From Pseudomonadota bacterium (GTDB taxonomy: Bacteria > Pseudomonadota > Alphaproteobacteria > Rhizobiales > Xanthobacteraceae), in contig JAEXHR010000011.1 in NCBI GenBank assembly GCA_023449855.1, positions 1-12,040 on the forward strand: a stretch of 12,040 bases of DNA. Direction: 5' to 3'. Position numbers and translations under genes: made by a program. The notes under the pieces are model-generated. The model ran no database searches and was not told the DNA's origin. It saw nothing but the letters and a program-made list of their open reading frames with translations. Positions within the stretch are counted from its first letter, which is position 1, and the number at the start of each line of letters is the position of its first letter. Below, piece after piece: positions 1-7,577 of this stretch.

Positions 1-21
1 GCTACGCTCCATCCGGGCTAC
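1..21 (-). repeat. REP-like palindromic repeat, one arm, cut by the window edge
   Basis: These 21 bases match the outer 21 bases of the right arm of the repeat pair at 7578-7667, with one difference (20 of 21). Read on the minus strand the copy starts with GTAG at its outer end (21-18) followed by the CCCGGAT stem half. The other stem half and any partner arm lie outside the window. The repeat ends 12 bases beyond the alaS stop codon, so it sits in the 3' flank of alaS. It may form a transcript-end hairpin, but that is inferred. Confidence 0.75.
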
Positions 22-33
22 GATTGCTCCGGA

Positions 34-2712
34 TCAGCCGGCGATCTTCGCTTCGATCGCCTTCAGCGCGTCATCAGCCTTGCTGCCATCGGGACCACCG
101 GCCTGTGCCATGTCGGGCCGGCCGCCGCCGCCCTTGCCGCCAAGGGCTTCGGAGGCGATCTTGACGAGATCGACGGCGCTGAAGCGCTTGGTCAGATCCT
201 CGGTGACGCCGACCACGACGCCGGCCTTGCCGTCCTCGCCGACATTGATGATCGCGACCACGCCGGAGCCGAGCTGCTTCTTGCCGGCGTCGGCGAGGCT
301 CTTGAGATCCTTCATCTCGATGCCCGATACACTCTTCGCCATCAGCTTGGTGCCGCCGACATCGCGGACGTCGCTGGCGCCTCCGCCCGCCGCAGCACCA
401 CCGCTGCCGCCGCCCATGGCGATGGTTTTCTTGGCTTCAGAGAGTTCGCGTTCGAGCTTCTTGCGCTCGTCCATCAACGCGGCGATGCGTGCCGGCATGT
501 CGGCGAGCGTGGTGCGTAGCTCGTCGGCCGCGGATTTCGCCAGCGCCATCGTCTCATTGGCATGATGGCGCGCCTGGGTGCCGGTGAGCGCCTCGATACG
601 ACGCACGCCGGACGAGACCGCGCTTTCCGACGTCACCGAAATCATGCCGATATCGCCGGTGCGCTTCACATGGGTTCCGCCGCAGAGTTCGACCGACCAG
701 CCAAGCGCATTGCTGCCCGAGTCGCGCGGCATCTTGCCCATGGAGACGACGCGAACTTCGTCGCCATATTTTTCGCCGAACAGCGCGCGGGCCCCGGCCT
801 CGCGGGCATCGTCCACTGCCATCAGGCGCGTGGTCACTTCGTCGTTTTCGAGCACGACATTGTTGGCAATGTCTTCGACCTGACGCAATTCTTCAGCCGT
901 AATCGGCTTCTGATGCACGAAATCGAAGCGCAGGCGCTTGTCGTCCACCGACGACCCCTTCTGTGCGATGTGATCGCCGAGCACCTGGCGCAGCGCTTCA
1001 TGCAGCAGATGCGTTGCCGAATGATTGGCGCGGATCGCCGAACGACGGCCGTGATCGACATCGAGCGCGAGTGCGGTGCCGAGCTTGAGTTCGCCGCTCT
1101 CGACGGTGCCGAGATGCACGAACAGATCGCCGGCGCGTTTTTGGGTGTCTGTAACGCGGAAGCTGACGCCCTCCCCCGTCAGCACGCCGAGATCGCCGAC
1201 CTGACCGCCGGACTCCGCATAGAACGGGGTCTGGTTGAGCACGATAGCGCCGGTCTCGCCGGCCTTCAGGCTCTCGACCTCGTTGCCGTCCCTGACCAGC
1301 GCAGTGACAGCGCCTTCAGCGCTCTCGGTCTCATAGCCGAGGAATTCAGTTGCCCCGAGCTTTTCGCGCAGGCCGAACCACACGGTCTCGGTCGCCGCTT
1401 CACCCGAGCCTGACCACGAGGCGCGCGCCTTCTGCTTCTGCCGCTCCATCGCATCGGTGAAGGATGCGAGATCGACGGAAATGCCGCGGTTGCGCAGCGC
1501 GTCCTGCGTCAGATCGAGCGGGAAGCCGAAGGTGTCATACAGCGTGAAGGCGGTCTCGCCGTCGAACATATCACCCTTCTTGAGCGACGCGCTCTTGTCG
1601 TCGAGGATCGCGAGGCCGCGATCAAGCGTCTTGCGGAAGCGCGTCTCTTCGAGGCGCAGCGTCTCTTCGATCAGCGAACGTGCACGCTGCAGCTCCGGAT
1701 AGGCTTCGCCCATCTCGCGCACGAGCACCGGCACCAGCTTCCACATCAAGGGCTCGCGCGCGCCGAGCAACTGGCCGTGGCGCATGGCGCGGCGCATGAT
1801 GCGGCGGAGCACATAGCCTCGGCCTTCATTCGATGGCAGCACGCCATCGGCAATCAGGAACGACGAAGCGCGCAGATGATCGGCGATCACGCGCAGCGAG
1901 GCCTTCATCGGACCATGCGGGTCGGCGCCGGTGAGATCGGCGATGGCCCGGATCAGCGCGACGAACAGGTCGATGTCGTAATTGTCGTGCTTGCCCTGCA
2001 GCACCGCAGCGATGCGCTCGAGGCCCATGCCGGTGTCGATTGAGGGCTTCGGCAGCGCGAGGCGGTTGCCCGGTGCGATCTGCTCGAACTGCATGAAGAC
2101 GAGATTCCAGATCTCGATGAAACGGTCGCCATCTTCATCGGGCGAGCCGGGAGGACCGCCGGGAATCTTGTCGCCATGGTCGAAGAAGATTTCCGAACAC
2201 GGACCGCACGGGCCGGTGTCGCCCATCTGCCAGAAATTGTCCGAGGTCGGGATGCGGATGATCTTCGACTCGGAAAGGCCGGCGACCTTCTTCCACAAAC
2301 CAAAGGCTTCGTCGTCTTCCGAATAGACGGTGACGAGCAGCTTGTCCTTCGGCAGCCCGTATTCCTTGGTGATCAGGTTCCAGGCGAGCTCGATGGCGCG
2401 TTCCTTGAAGTAGTCGCCGAACGAGAAGTTGCCGAGCATCTCGAAGAAGGTGTGGTGGCGCGCGGTGTAGCCGACATTGTCGAGGTCGTTATGCTTACCG
2501 CCGGCGCGGACGCATTTCTGCGATGTCGTGGCGGTCGAATAGGGCCGCTTTTCGACGCCGGTAAAAACGTTCTTGAACTGCACCATGCCGGCATTGGTGA
2601 ACATCAGCGTGGGGTCGTTGCGGGGCACCAGCGGCGACGACGACACGATCTCGTGGCCGTTCTTGGCGAAGTAATTCAGAAATGCCGACCTGATCTCGTT
2701 AACGCCGCTCAT
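34..2712 (-). CDS. alaS: Alanyl-tRNA synthetase
   Basis: Cytoplasmic class II synthetase that charges tRNA-Ala with alanine and hydrolyses Ser- and Gly-tRNA-Ala at a separate editing site. The product is 892 aa, close to the 876 aa of E. coli AlaS. The class II aminoacylation core fills about residues 1-240: HHTFFEMLGNFSFGDYFK at 86-103 and motif 3 DTGMGLERI at 226-234. The editing domain has the full zinc set: HxxxH at H564/H568 and C677/H681 in CGGTH. A Gly/Ala-rich linker (about 766-780) leads to the C-Ala domain, which has a glycine-rich stretch near 858-864. The frame stays open upstream to 2847, but the start at 2712 was chosen because homologues begin here and GGACGG lies just upstream. 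The longer version would also cover the likely promoter. The gene is divergent from gcvTHP and appears intact. Confidence 0.98.
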   Translation of the reverse strand: MSGVNEIRSAFLNYFAKNGHEIVSSSPLVPRNDPTLMFTNAGMVQFKNVFTGVEKRPYSTATTSQKCVRAGGKHNDLDNVGYTARHHTFFEMLGNFSFGDYFKERAIELAWNLITKEYGLPKDKLLVTVYSEDDEAFGLWKKVAGLSESKIIRIPTSDNFWQMGDTGPCGPCSEIFFDHGDKIPGGPPGSPDEDGDRFIEIWNLVFMQFEQIAPGNRLALPKPSIDTGMGLERIAAVLQGKHDNYDIDLFVALIRAIADLTGADPHGPMKASLRVIADHLRASSFLIADGVLPSNEGRGYVLRRIMRRAMRHGQLLGAREPLMWKLVPVLVREMGEAYPELQRARSLIEETLRLEETRFRKTLDRGLAILDDKSASLKKGDMFDGETAFTLYDTFGFPLDLTQDALRNRGISVDLASFTDAMERQKQKARASWSGSGEAATETVWFGLREKLGATEFLGYETESAEGAVTALVRDGNEVESLKAGETGAIVLNQTPFYAESGGQVGDLGVLTGEGVSFRVTDTQKRAGDLFVHLGTVESGELKLGTALALDVDHGRRSAIRANHSATHLLHEALRQVLGDHIAQKGSSVDDKRLRFDFVHQKPITAEELRQVEDIANNVVLENDEVTTRLMAVDDAREAGARALFGEKYGDEVRVVSMGKMPRDSGSNALGWSVELCGGTHVKRTGDIGMISVTSESAVSSGVRRIEALTGTQARHHANETMALAKSAADELRTTLADMPARIAALMDERKKLERELSEAKKTIAMGGGSGGAAAGGGASDVRDVGGTKLMAKSVSGIEMKDLKSLADAGKKQLGSGVVAIINVGEDGKAGVVVGVTEDLTKRFSAVDLVKIASEALGGKGGGGRPDMAQAGGPDGSKADDALKAIEAKIAG

Positions 2713-2779
2713 ACCCGTCCAATCGCGCTCAAAAAGCGGCCACGGCAAATCCCGCGGCCTGCAGCCACAACCGGTAGCT

Positions 2780-2807
2780 TTTAGACCGGGGGCCCCGCGC
2801 CTGTCCA
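2780..2807 (-). promoter_or_regulatory. Candidate sigma-70 promoter of alaS
   Basis: On the minus strand a -35 box TGGACA (2807-2802, 5 of 6 to TTGACA) and a -10 box TCTAAA (2785-2780, 4 of 6) are 16 bases apart. Transcription would start near 2773, giving an alaS leader of roughly 60 bases. The spacer is extremely GC-rich and holds the 11-base palindrome CGGGGGCCCCG. This is a pattern match only. Confidence 0.4.
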
Positions 2808-2875
2808 GAAACTGTGCAGGCAGATCATGGGGTTGCCGCGTTCGCAAAGGGCTGGTGACAGATGCTGCAACCGCG

Positions 2876-2905
2876 TTGACAGTTACAGGGAACGTGTGGT
2901 CTTTT
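2876..2905 (+). promoter_or_regulatory. Candidate promoter of the gcvTHP operon
   Basis: A perfect -35 box TTGACA lies at 2876-2881. The -10 region about 17-18 bases later (near 2899-2905, TCTTTT) is a poor match to TATAAT. What supports the call is position: transcription would start around 2911-2913, 8-10 bases before the first helix of the glycine riboswitch at 2921. That is where a riboswitch transcript should begin. Confidence 0.45.
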
Positions 2906-2920
2906 GCCGGCGTTGAACGA

Positions 2921-3097
2921 CGTCACGTCGGGAGAGACCGGTCCCACCGTTTTCGGGATCGGCGCCGAAGGAGCAACCGCCCCGGAAACTCTCAGGCAAA
3001 AGGACCGCGTGACGGACTAAGCATCTGGAAAGAGGCGCTGCGGAGTATCCGCGAGCGTCCGCCGACGGGATAATACTCTCAGGCACAGCGACAGATG
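2921..3097 (+). promoter_or_regulatory. Tandem glycine riboswitch (two aptamers) of gcvTHP
   Basis: This leader RNA binds glycine and controls the glycine cleavage operon that follows. Aptamer 1 is closed by a perfect 7-bp P1 helix, CGTCACG (2921-2927) with CGTGACG (3008-3014). It carries the family's conserved core: GGGAGAG, GCGCCGAAGGAGCAA and ACTCTCAGGCAAAAGGACCG. Aptamer 2 is closed by CATCTG (3022-3027) with CAGATG (3092-3097). It has a P3-type hairpin (3036-3043 with 3049-3057, one bulge) and the conserved ACTCTCAGG at about 3075-3083. The linker between the two P1 helices is 7 bases (3015-3021), short as usual for cooperative or dimerising glycine riboswitches. The core of aptamer 2 reads CCGACGGG where aptamer 1 has CCGAAGGAG. 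The type, order and position before gcvT make the identity very secure. Glycine switching gcv genes on is established for the family; the direction here is inferred. Confidence 0.95.
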
Positions 3098-3148
3098 GGG
3101 CTTTCGGCGACATCTCCGGGAATCGGCCCGGGGAACCGCGAGGGCTCC
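3093..3148 (+). promoter_or_regulatory. Riboswitch expression platform with gcvT Shine-Dalgarno
   Basis: Between aptamer 2 and gcvT there is no U-run, so an intrinsic terminator is unlikely and translational control fits better. Three mutually exclusive pairings can be drawn. The 3' strand of P1 (AGATG, 3093-3097) can instead pair with CATCT (3111-3115). A 7-bp hairpin, CTCCGGG (3114-3120) with CCCGGGG (3127-3133), has loop AATCGG and includes one G-U pair. GGCCC (3125-3129) can pair with GGGCT (3142-3146), covering part of the Shine-Dalgarno GAGGG (3140-3144). Glycine would lock P1, free 3111-3115, favour the 3114-3133 hairpin and so expose the ribosome site. The pairings are seen; the switching order is inference. 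Confidence 0.5.
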
Positions 3149-3153
3149 ATGCG

Positions 3154-4314
3154 ATGCTTGCAAGCGACAAAACCTCAATTTTGAAACAAACGCCGCTCCA
3201 CGCGCTGCATGTTGCGCGCGGTGGCAAGATGGTGCCGTTCGCCGGCTATGACATGCCGGTGCAATACGCCACCGGCGTCCTGAAGGAACATCTCCATACC
3301 CGCACGGCCGCCGGCCTGTTCGATGTGTCCCATATGGGCCAGATCGTGCTGCGGGCGAAATCCGGCAAGGTCGAGGACGCCGCGCTGGCGCTCGAAAAGC
3401 TGGTACCGATGGACATTCTGGCGCTCGCGCCCGGCCGCCAGCGCTACGCCCAGTTTACCAATGAGAGCGGCGGCATTCTCGACGATCTGATGGTGGCGAA
3501 TTTCGGCGACCACCTGTTCCTGGTGGTGAACGCCGCCTGCAAGGACGAGGACGAGGCACATCTGCGTCAGCATCTGTCCGATACCTGCAGCATCGAACCC
3601 CTCGCTGACCGCGCGCTGATTGCGCTGCAGGGCCCCAAGGCAGCCGATGTGCTCGCCAAATTCTGCCCGGAAGCGCCGGACATGAAGTTCATGGATGCCG
3701 GTCCGCATCAGGTGCAAATATCCAATCAATCCGTCGCCTGCTTCGTCTCTCGCTCGGGCTACACGGGCGAAGATGGCTACGAAATCTCGATCCCGAACGA
3801 TCACGCCGAGACGCTCACGTCTGCCCTGCTCGATCATCCCGATGTGCTGCCGATCGGCCTTGGCGCCCGCGACAGCCTGCGTCTGGAAGCCGGCATGTGC
3901 CTCTACGGTCATGACATCGACACGACGACAACACCCGTCGAAGGCAATCTGATCTGGTCGATCCAGAAGAGCCGCCGCACCGGCGGCGCGCGCGCCGGCG
4001 GGTTCTTCGGCAGCGACACGATTCTCGCTCAGCTCGATGGCGGCGCATCGCGCCAGCGCGTGGGACTGAAGCCCGAGGGCCGCGCCCCGGTGCGCGAGGG
4101 TGTGCAACTGTTTGCGGACGCGACCTCTGCCGATCCCGTCGGCACCGTCACCTCCGGCGGTTTCGGCCCCAGCATCTCGGCGCCGATTGCCATGGGCTAC
4201 CTGCCCAAATCGCTCGCCAAAGATGGAACTACGGTGTTTGCCGAATTGCGCGGGCAACGTTTGCCGATGACCGTCGCCCCCATGCCTTTCGTCCCGAACA
4301 ACTACAAGCGTTGA
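3154..4314 (+). CDS. gcvT: Glycine cleavage system T protein (aminomethyltransferase)
   Basis: T protein takes the aminomethyl group held on lipoyl-GcvH, passes the one-carbon unit to tetrahydrofolate and releases ammonia. The product is 386 aa, slightly longer than E. coli GcvT. Family blocks appear in order: KMVPFAGYDMPVQY at 25-38, GLFDVSHMGQ at 54-63, GGILDD at 106-111 (D110 corresponds to the catalytic Asp of the family), SRSGYTGEDGYEI at 199-211 and GLGARDSLRLEAGMCLYGHDID at 235-256 (folate-binding region). The C-terminal barrel domain ends in the VGTVTSGGFGPS block near 329-340. The ATG at 3154 is preceded by GAGG at 3140-3143. Another ATG at 3149 is out of frame. First gene of gcvTHP, directly under glycine riboswitch control; gcvH follows after 11 bases. 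Confidence 0.97.
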   Translation: MLASDKTSILKQTPLHALHVARGGKMVPFAGYDMPVQYATGVLKEHLHTRTAAGLFDVSHMGQIVLRAKSGKVEDAALALEKLVPMDILALAPGRQRYAQFTNESGGILDDLMVANFGDHLFLVVNAACKDEDEAHLRQHLSDTCSIEPLADRALIALQGPKAADVLAKFCPEAPDMKFMDAGPHQVQISNQSVACFVSRSGYTGEDGYEISIPNDHAETLTSALLDHPDVLPIGLGARDSLRLEAGMCLYGHDIDTTTTPVEGNLIWSIQKSRRTGGARAGGFFGSDTILAQLDGGASRQRVGLKPEGRAPVREGVQLFADATSADPVGTVTSGGFGPSISAPIAMGYLPKSLAKDGTTVFAELRGQRLPMTVAPMPFVPNNYKR

Positions 4315-4325
4315 GGAACTGACCC

Positions 4326-4691
4326 ATGACGACCCTCTACACCGAAGACCACGAATGGCTCGCGATCGATGGCGACATCGTCACCGTCGGCATCACTGAT
4401 TTCGCACAGTCGCAGCTCGGCGATGTGGTCTTCGTCGAACTGCCCAAAGTGGGCCGCGCCTTGAAGAAGGCCGAGGCCGCCGCTGTGGTGGAATCGGTGA
4501 AGGCCGCTTCCGATGTCTATGCGCCGATCTCCGGTGAGGTGGTCGAGATCAATGACGGCCTCGCCGCCGAGCCGGCGCTGGTGAACAGCGATGCCGAGAG
4601 CAAGGCCTGGTTCTTCAAGCTGAAGCTCGCCGACAAGAGCGAACTCGACGGCTTGATGGATGCCGAGGCCTACAAAGCGCATAGCGCCTGA
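4326..4691 (+). CDS. gcvH: Glycine cleavage system H protein (lipoyl carrier)
   Basis: Small lipoylated shuttle protein of the glycine cleavage complex. It carries the methylamine group from GcvP to GcvT and is reoxidised by the L protein. The 121-aa length is normal for the family. The lipoyl attachment site is intact: ESVKAASDVYAP at 56-67 with the modified lysine at K59. The N-terminal ...YTEDHEWL and the ...VGITDFAQSQLGDVVFVELP block (21-40) are typical. The gene lies 11 bases after gcvT. Its Shine-Dalgarno (TGAGGA, 4312-4317) begins in the gcvT stop codon, which points to coupled translation. gcvP follows after 9 bases. Lipoylation enzymes and lpd are not in the window. Confidence 0.98.
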   Translation: MTTLYTEDHEWLAIDGDIVTVGITDFAQSQLGDVVFVELPKVGRALKKAEAAAVVESVKAASDVYAPISGEVVEINDGLAAEPALVNSDAESKAWFFKLKLADKSELDGLMDAEAYKAHSA

Positions 4692-4700
4692 GGACGTATC

Positions 4701-7562
4701 ATGACCGTGAAGACCTCCGCCGACGTCGCCACCGATTTCGTCCGCCGCCATCTCGGCCCCTCGCCCGCTGACATCCAGGCGATGCTGGGGACGGTCAGCG
4801 CCAAGAGTCTCTCCGGCCTGATGAGCGAGACGCTGCCGGGCTCGATCCGCCAGAAGGCGCCGCTCGATACCGGCCGCGCACTCAGCGAGACCGAAGCGCT
4901 GGCGCATATGACGGAGCTGGCCAAGGGCAATCAGGTCTTCACCTCGCTCATTGGCCAAGGCTATCACGGCACCGTGCTGCCGACGGTGCTCCAACGCAAC
5001 ATCCTGGAAAACCCGGCCTGGTACACCGCCTATACGCCGTATCAGCCGGAGATCAGCCAGGGACGTCTGGAAGCTTTGTTCAACTTCCAGACCATGATCT
5101 GCGATCTCACCGGTCTCGACGTTGCCAACGCATCACTGCTCGATGAAGGCACCGCTGCCGCGGAAGCGATGGCGCTGGCCGAGCGCGCGTCGTCCGTGCA
5201 GACCAAAACCTTCTTCGTCGATCACGAAGTGCATCCGCAGACGCTGGCCGTGCTGCGCACCCGCGCCGAGCCGCTCGGCTGGTCGTTGCAGGTCGGCAAT
5301 CCGCTCACCGATCTCGACAAGGCCGATGTTTTCGGCGCGCTGCTGCAATATCCCGGCACGACCGGCGTGGTGCGCGATCTCAAACCGGCGATTGCCGCGC
5401 TTAAAGCCAGGGGCGGCCTCGCCGTCGTCGCTGCCGATCTGCTGGCGCTGACGCTGCTGGCCTCGCCCGGCGATCTCGGCGCTGACATCGCCGTCGGCTC
5501 GGCGCAGCGCTTCGGCGTGCCGATGGGCTATGGCGGTCCGCATGCCGGCTACATGTCGGTGCGCGACGCGATCAAGCGTTCGATCCCCGGCCGCCTCGTC
5601 GGCCTGTCCATCGATTCGCGCGGCGAGCCCGCCTATCGACTGGCGCTGCAAACCCGCGAACAGCATATCCGCCGCGAAAAGGCGACCTCGAACATCTGCA
5701 CCGCGCAGGTGCTGCTCGCCGTCATCGCCTCGATGTATGCGGTCTATCACGGCCCCGAAGGCCTCAAGCATATCGCCCGCACCACCCATCGCCGGGCGCT
5801 GACGCTGGCGGCGGGCCTGAAGCAGATCGGCTTCGCACCCGTGAGCGAGGTGTTCTTCGACACCATCACGATCAAGGTCGGCGACAAGCAGGCCGGCATC
5901 ATCGCCGCCGCACAGGCCGAGAAGATCAACCTTCATATTGGTAACGGCACCATCGGCATCGCGCTCGATGAGACCACGACGCCGGAGACCGTGGAAGCCA
6001 TCTGGCGCGCCTTCGGCGGCAAGCTCGCCTACAGCGATGTCGAACACGGCATCAGCGAAGGCCTGCCCGCATCGCTGAAGCGTTCGTCGCCGTTCATGAC
6101 GCATCCGGTCTTCCACAGCCATCGCTCGGAAACCGAACTCCTCCGTTACATGCGAAAACTTTCGGACCGCGATCTCGCGCTCGACCGCGCGATGATCCCG
6201 CTCGGCTCCTGCACCATGAAGCTGAACGCCACTACCGAGATGATGCCGCTGACCTGGCCCGCCTGGGGCTCGCTGCATCCCTTCGTGCCTGCCGATCAGG
6301 CGCAGGGCTATCAGAAGCTCTTCACGACGCTGGAGAAGTGGCTATGCGACATCACCGGCTATGATGCGGTGTCGCTGCAGCCGAATTCCGGCGCGCAGGG
6401 CGAATATGCCGGCCTCCTCGCGATCCGCGGCTATCACGCCGCCCGCGGCGATCGTCAGCGCACCATCTGCCTGATCCCGTCATCGGCACACGGCACCAAC
6501 CCCGCCTCCGCCGCCATGGTCGGCATGAGCGTCGTCGTCGTCGCCTGCGACAAGGACGGCAATGTCGACGTCGAGGATCTGCGCACCAAAGCGGAAAAGC
6601 ACAGCGCCAATCTCGCCGCGATCATGATCACCTACCCTTCCACCCATGGCGTGTTCGAGGAACAGATCCGCGAGATCTGCGACATCGTCCATGCCCATGG
6701 CGGTCAGGTCTATCTCGACGGCGCCAACATGAATGCGCAGGTCGGCCTATCTCGGCCCGGCGAATACGGTGCCGATGTCAGCCATCTCAACCTGCACAAA
6801 ACCTTCTGCATCCCGCATGGCGGCGGCGGCCCCGGCATGGGCCCGATCGGCGTCAAGGCGCATCTGGCGCCCTACCTGCCCGGTCATCCCGCCACCAATG
6901 GCGACGCACCGGTAGGCCCGGTCTCGGCTGCGCCTTACGGCTCGGCGTCGATCCTCACCATCTCCTACATCTACATCCTGATGATGGGCGGTGCCGGCCT
7001 CACCACAGCGACTGAAGTGGCGATTCTCAATGCGAACTACATCGCCGCACGGCTCGATGCGCATTTCCCGGTGCTCTATCGCAACCACAACGGCCGCGTA
7101 GCGCATGAATGCATCATCGATCCGCGGCCGCTGAAGGCGACGTCTGGCGTCACTGTCGATGACATTGCGAAGCGCCTGATCGACTACGGCTTCCATGCGC
7201 CGACCATGAGCTTCCCTGTTGCGGGCACGCTGATGATCGAGCCGACGGAGTCTGAATCGAAGGCCGAGCTGGATCGCTTCTGCGATGCGATGATCGCGAT
7301 CCGCAAGGAAATCGCCGAGGTTGAAGGCGGCCGCTTCAAGATCGAGGCCTCGCCGCTGCGTCATGCGCCGCATACGGTGCATGATATCGCCGACGACAAC
7401 TGGACGCGCGCCTACACGCGCGCCGAAGGCTGCTTCCCTGCCGGCACGTCGCGCACCGACAAATACTGGTGCCCGGTCGGCCGCGTGGACAATGTTTATG
7501 GCGACCGCAACCTGGTGTGCTCGTGTCCGCCGATGGAGGACTACGCGCTGGCGGCGGAGTAA
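4701..7562 (+). CDS. gcvP: Glycine dehydrogenase (decarboxylating), P protein, single-chain type
   Basis: PLP enzyme that decarboxylates glycine and loads the remaining methylamine onto lipoyl-GcvH. At 953 aa it is the fused type found in most Proteobacteria, not the split GcvPA/GcvPB form. Two related halves are visible: an N-terminal, PLP-fold-like half to about residue 445, and the catalytic C-terminal half. In the latter, IPLGSCTMKLN lies at 499-509, YPSTHGVFEE begins at 645, DGANMNAQ begins at D673, and the PLP-binding lysine is K700 in SHLNLHKTF, followed by the glycine-rich GGGGPGMGPIGV loop. The start has a Shine-Dalgarno (TGAGGA, 4689-4694) overlapping the gcvH stop, the same arrangement as at gcvT-gcvH. 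It is the last gene of the operon and the REP pair begins 15 bases after its stop. No truncation or missing key residue seen. Confidence 0.98.
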   Translation: MTVKTSADVATDFVRRHLGPSPADIQAMLGTVSAKSLSGLMSETLPGSIRQKAPLDTGRALSETEALAHMTELAKGNQVFTSLIGQGYHGTVLPTVLQRNILENPAWYTAYTPYQPEISQGRLEALFNFQTMICDLTGLDVANASLLDEGTAAAEAMALAERASSVQTKTFFVDHEVHPQTLAVLRTRAEPLGWSLQVGNPLTDLDKADVFGALLQYPGTTGVVRDLKPAIAALKARGGLAVVAADLLALTLLASPGDLGADIAVGSAQRFGVPMGYGGPHAGYMSVRDAIKRSIPGRLVGLSIDSRGEPAYRLALQTREQHIRREKATSNICTAQVLLAVIASMYAVYHGPEGLKHIARTTHRRALTLAAGLKQIGFAPVSEVFFDTITIKVGDKQAGIIAAAQAEKINLHIGNGTIGIALDETTTPETVEAIWRAFGGKLAYSDVEHGISEGLPASLKRSSPFMTHPVFHSHRSETELLRYMRKLSDRDLALDRAMIPLGSCTMKLNATTEMMPLTWPAWGSLHPFVPADQAQGYQKLFTTLEKWLCDITGYDAVSLQPNSGAQGEYAGLLAIRGYHAARGDRQRTICLIPSSAHGTNPASAAMVGMSVVVVACDKDGNVDVEDLRTKAEKHSANLAAIMITYPSTHGVFEEQIREICDIVHAHGGQVYLDGANMNAQVGLSRPGEYGADVSHLNLHKTFCIPHGGGGPGMGPIGVKAHLAPYLPGHPATNGDAPVGPVSAAPYGSASILTISYIYILMMGGAGLTTATEVAILNANYIAARLDAHFPVLYRNHNGRVAHECIIDPRPLKATSGVTVDDIAKRLIDYGFHAPTMSFPVAGTLMIEPTESESKAELDRFCDAMIAIRKEIAEVEGGRFKIEASPLRHAPHTVHDIADDNWTRAYTRAEGCFPAGTSRTDKYWCPVGRVDNVYGDRNLVCSCPPMEDYALAAE

Positions 7563-7577
7563 CGAGCTCCGTCACCT

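Noticed and set aside
2713..2847. Forty-five-codon N-terminal extension of alaS
   Set aside because: The frame is open, but the extra residues do not resemble AlaS, the family starts at MSGVNEIR-type sequences, a ribosome site precedes 2712, and the extension covers the likely promoter.
3972..4002. GC-rich palindromic stretch inside gcvT
   Set aside because: It encodes the expected Arg/Gly-rich segment of GcvT (around residues 274-283); codon use in GC-rich DNA explains it.
3175..4257. Long minus-strand frame (360 codons) opposite gcvT
   Set aside because: It lies entirely over a well-conserved gene, has no recognisable domain, and is expected in GC-rich DNA as a shadow frame.
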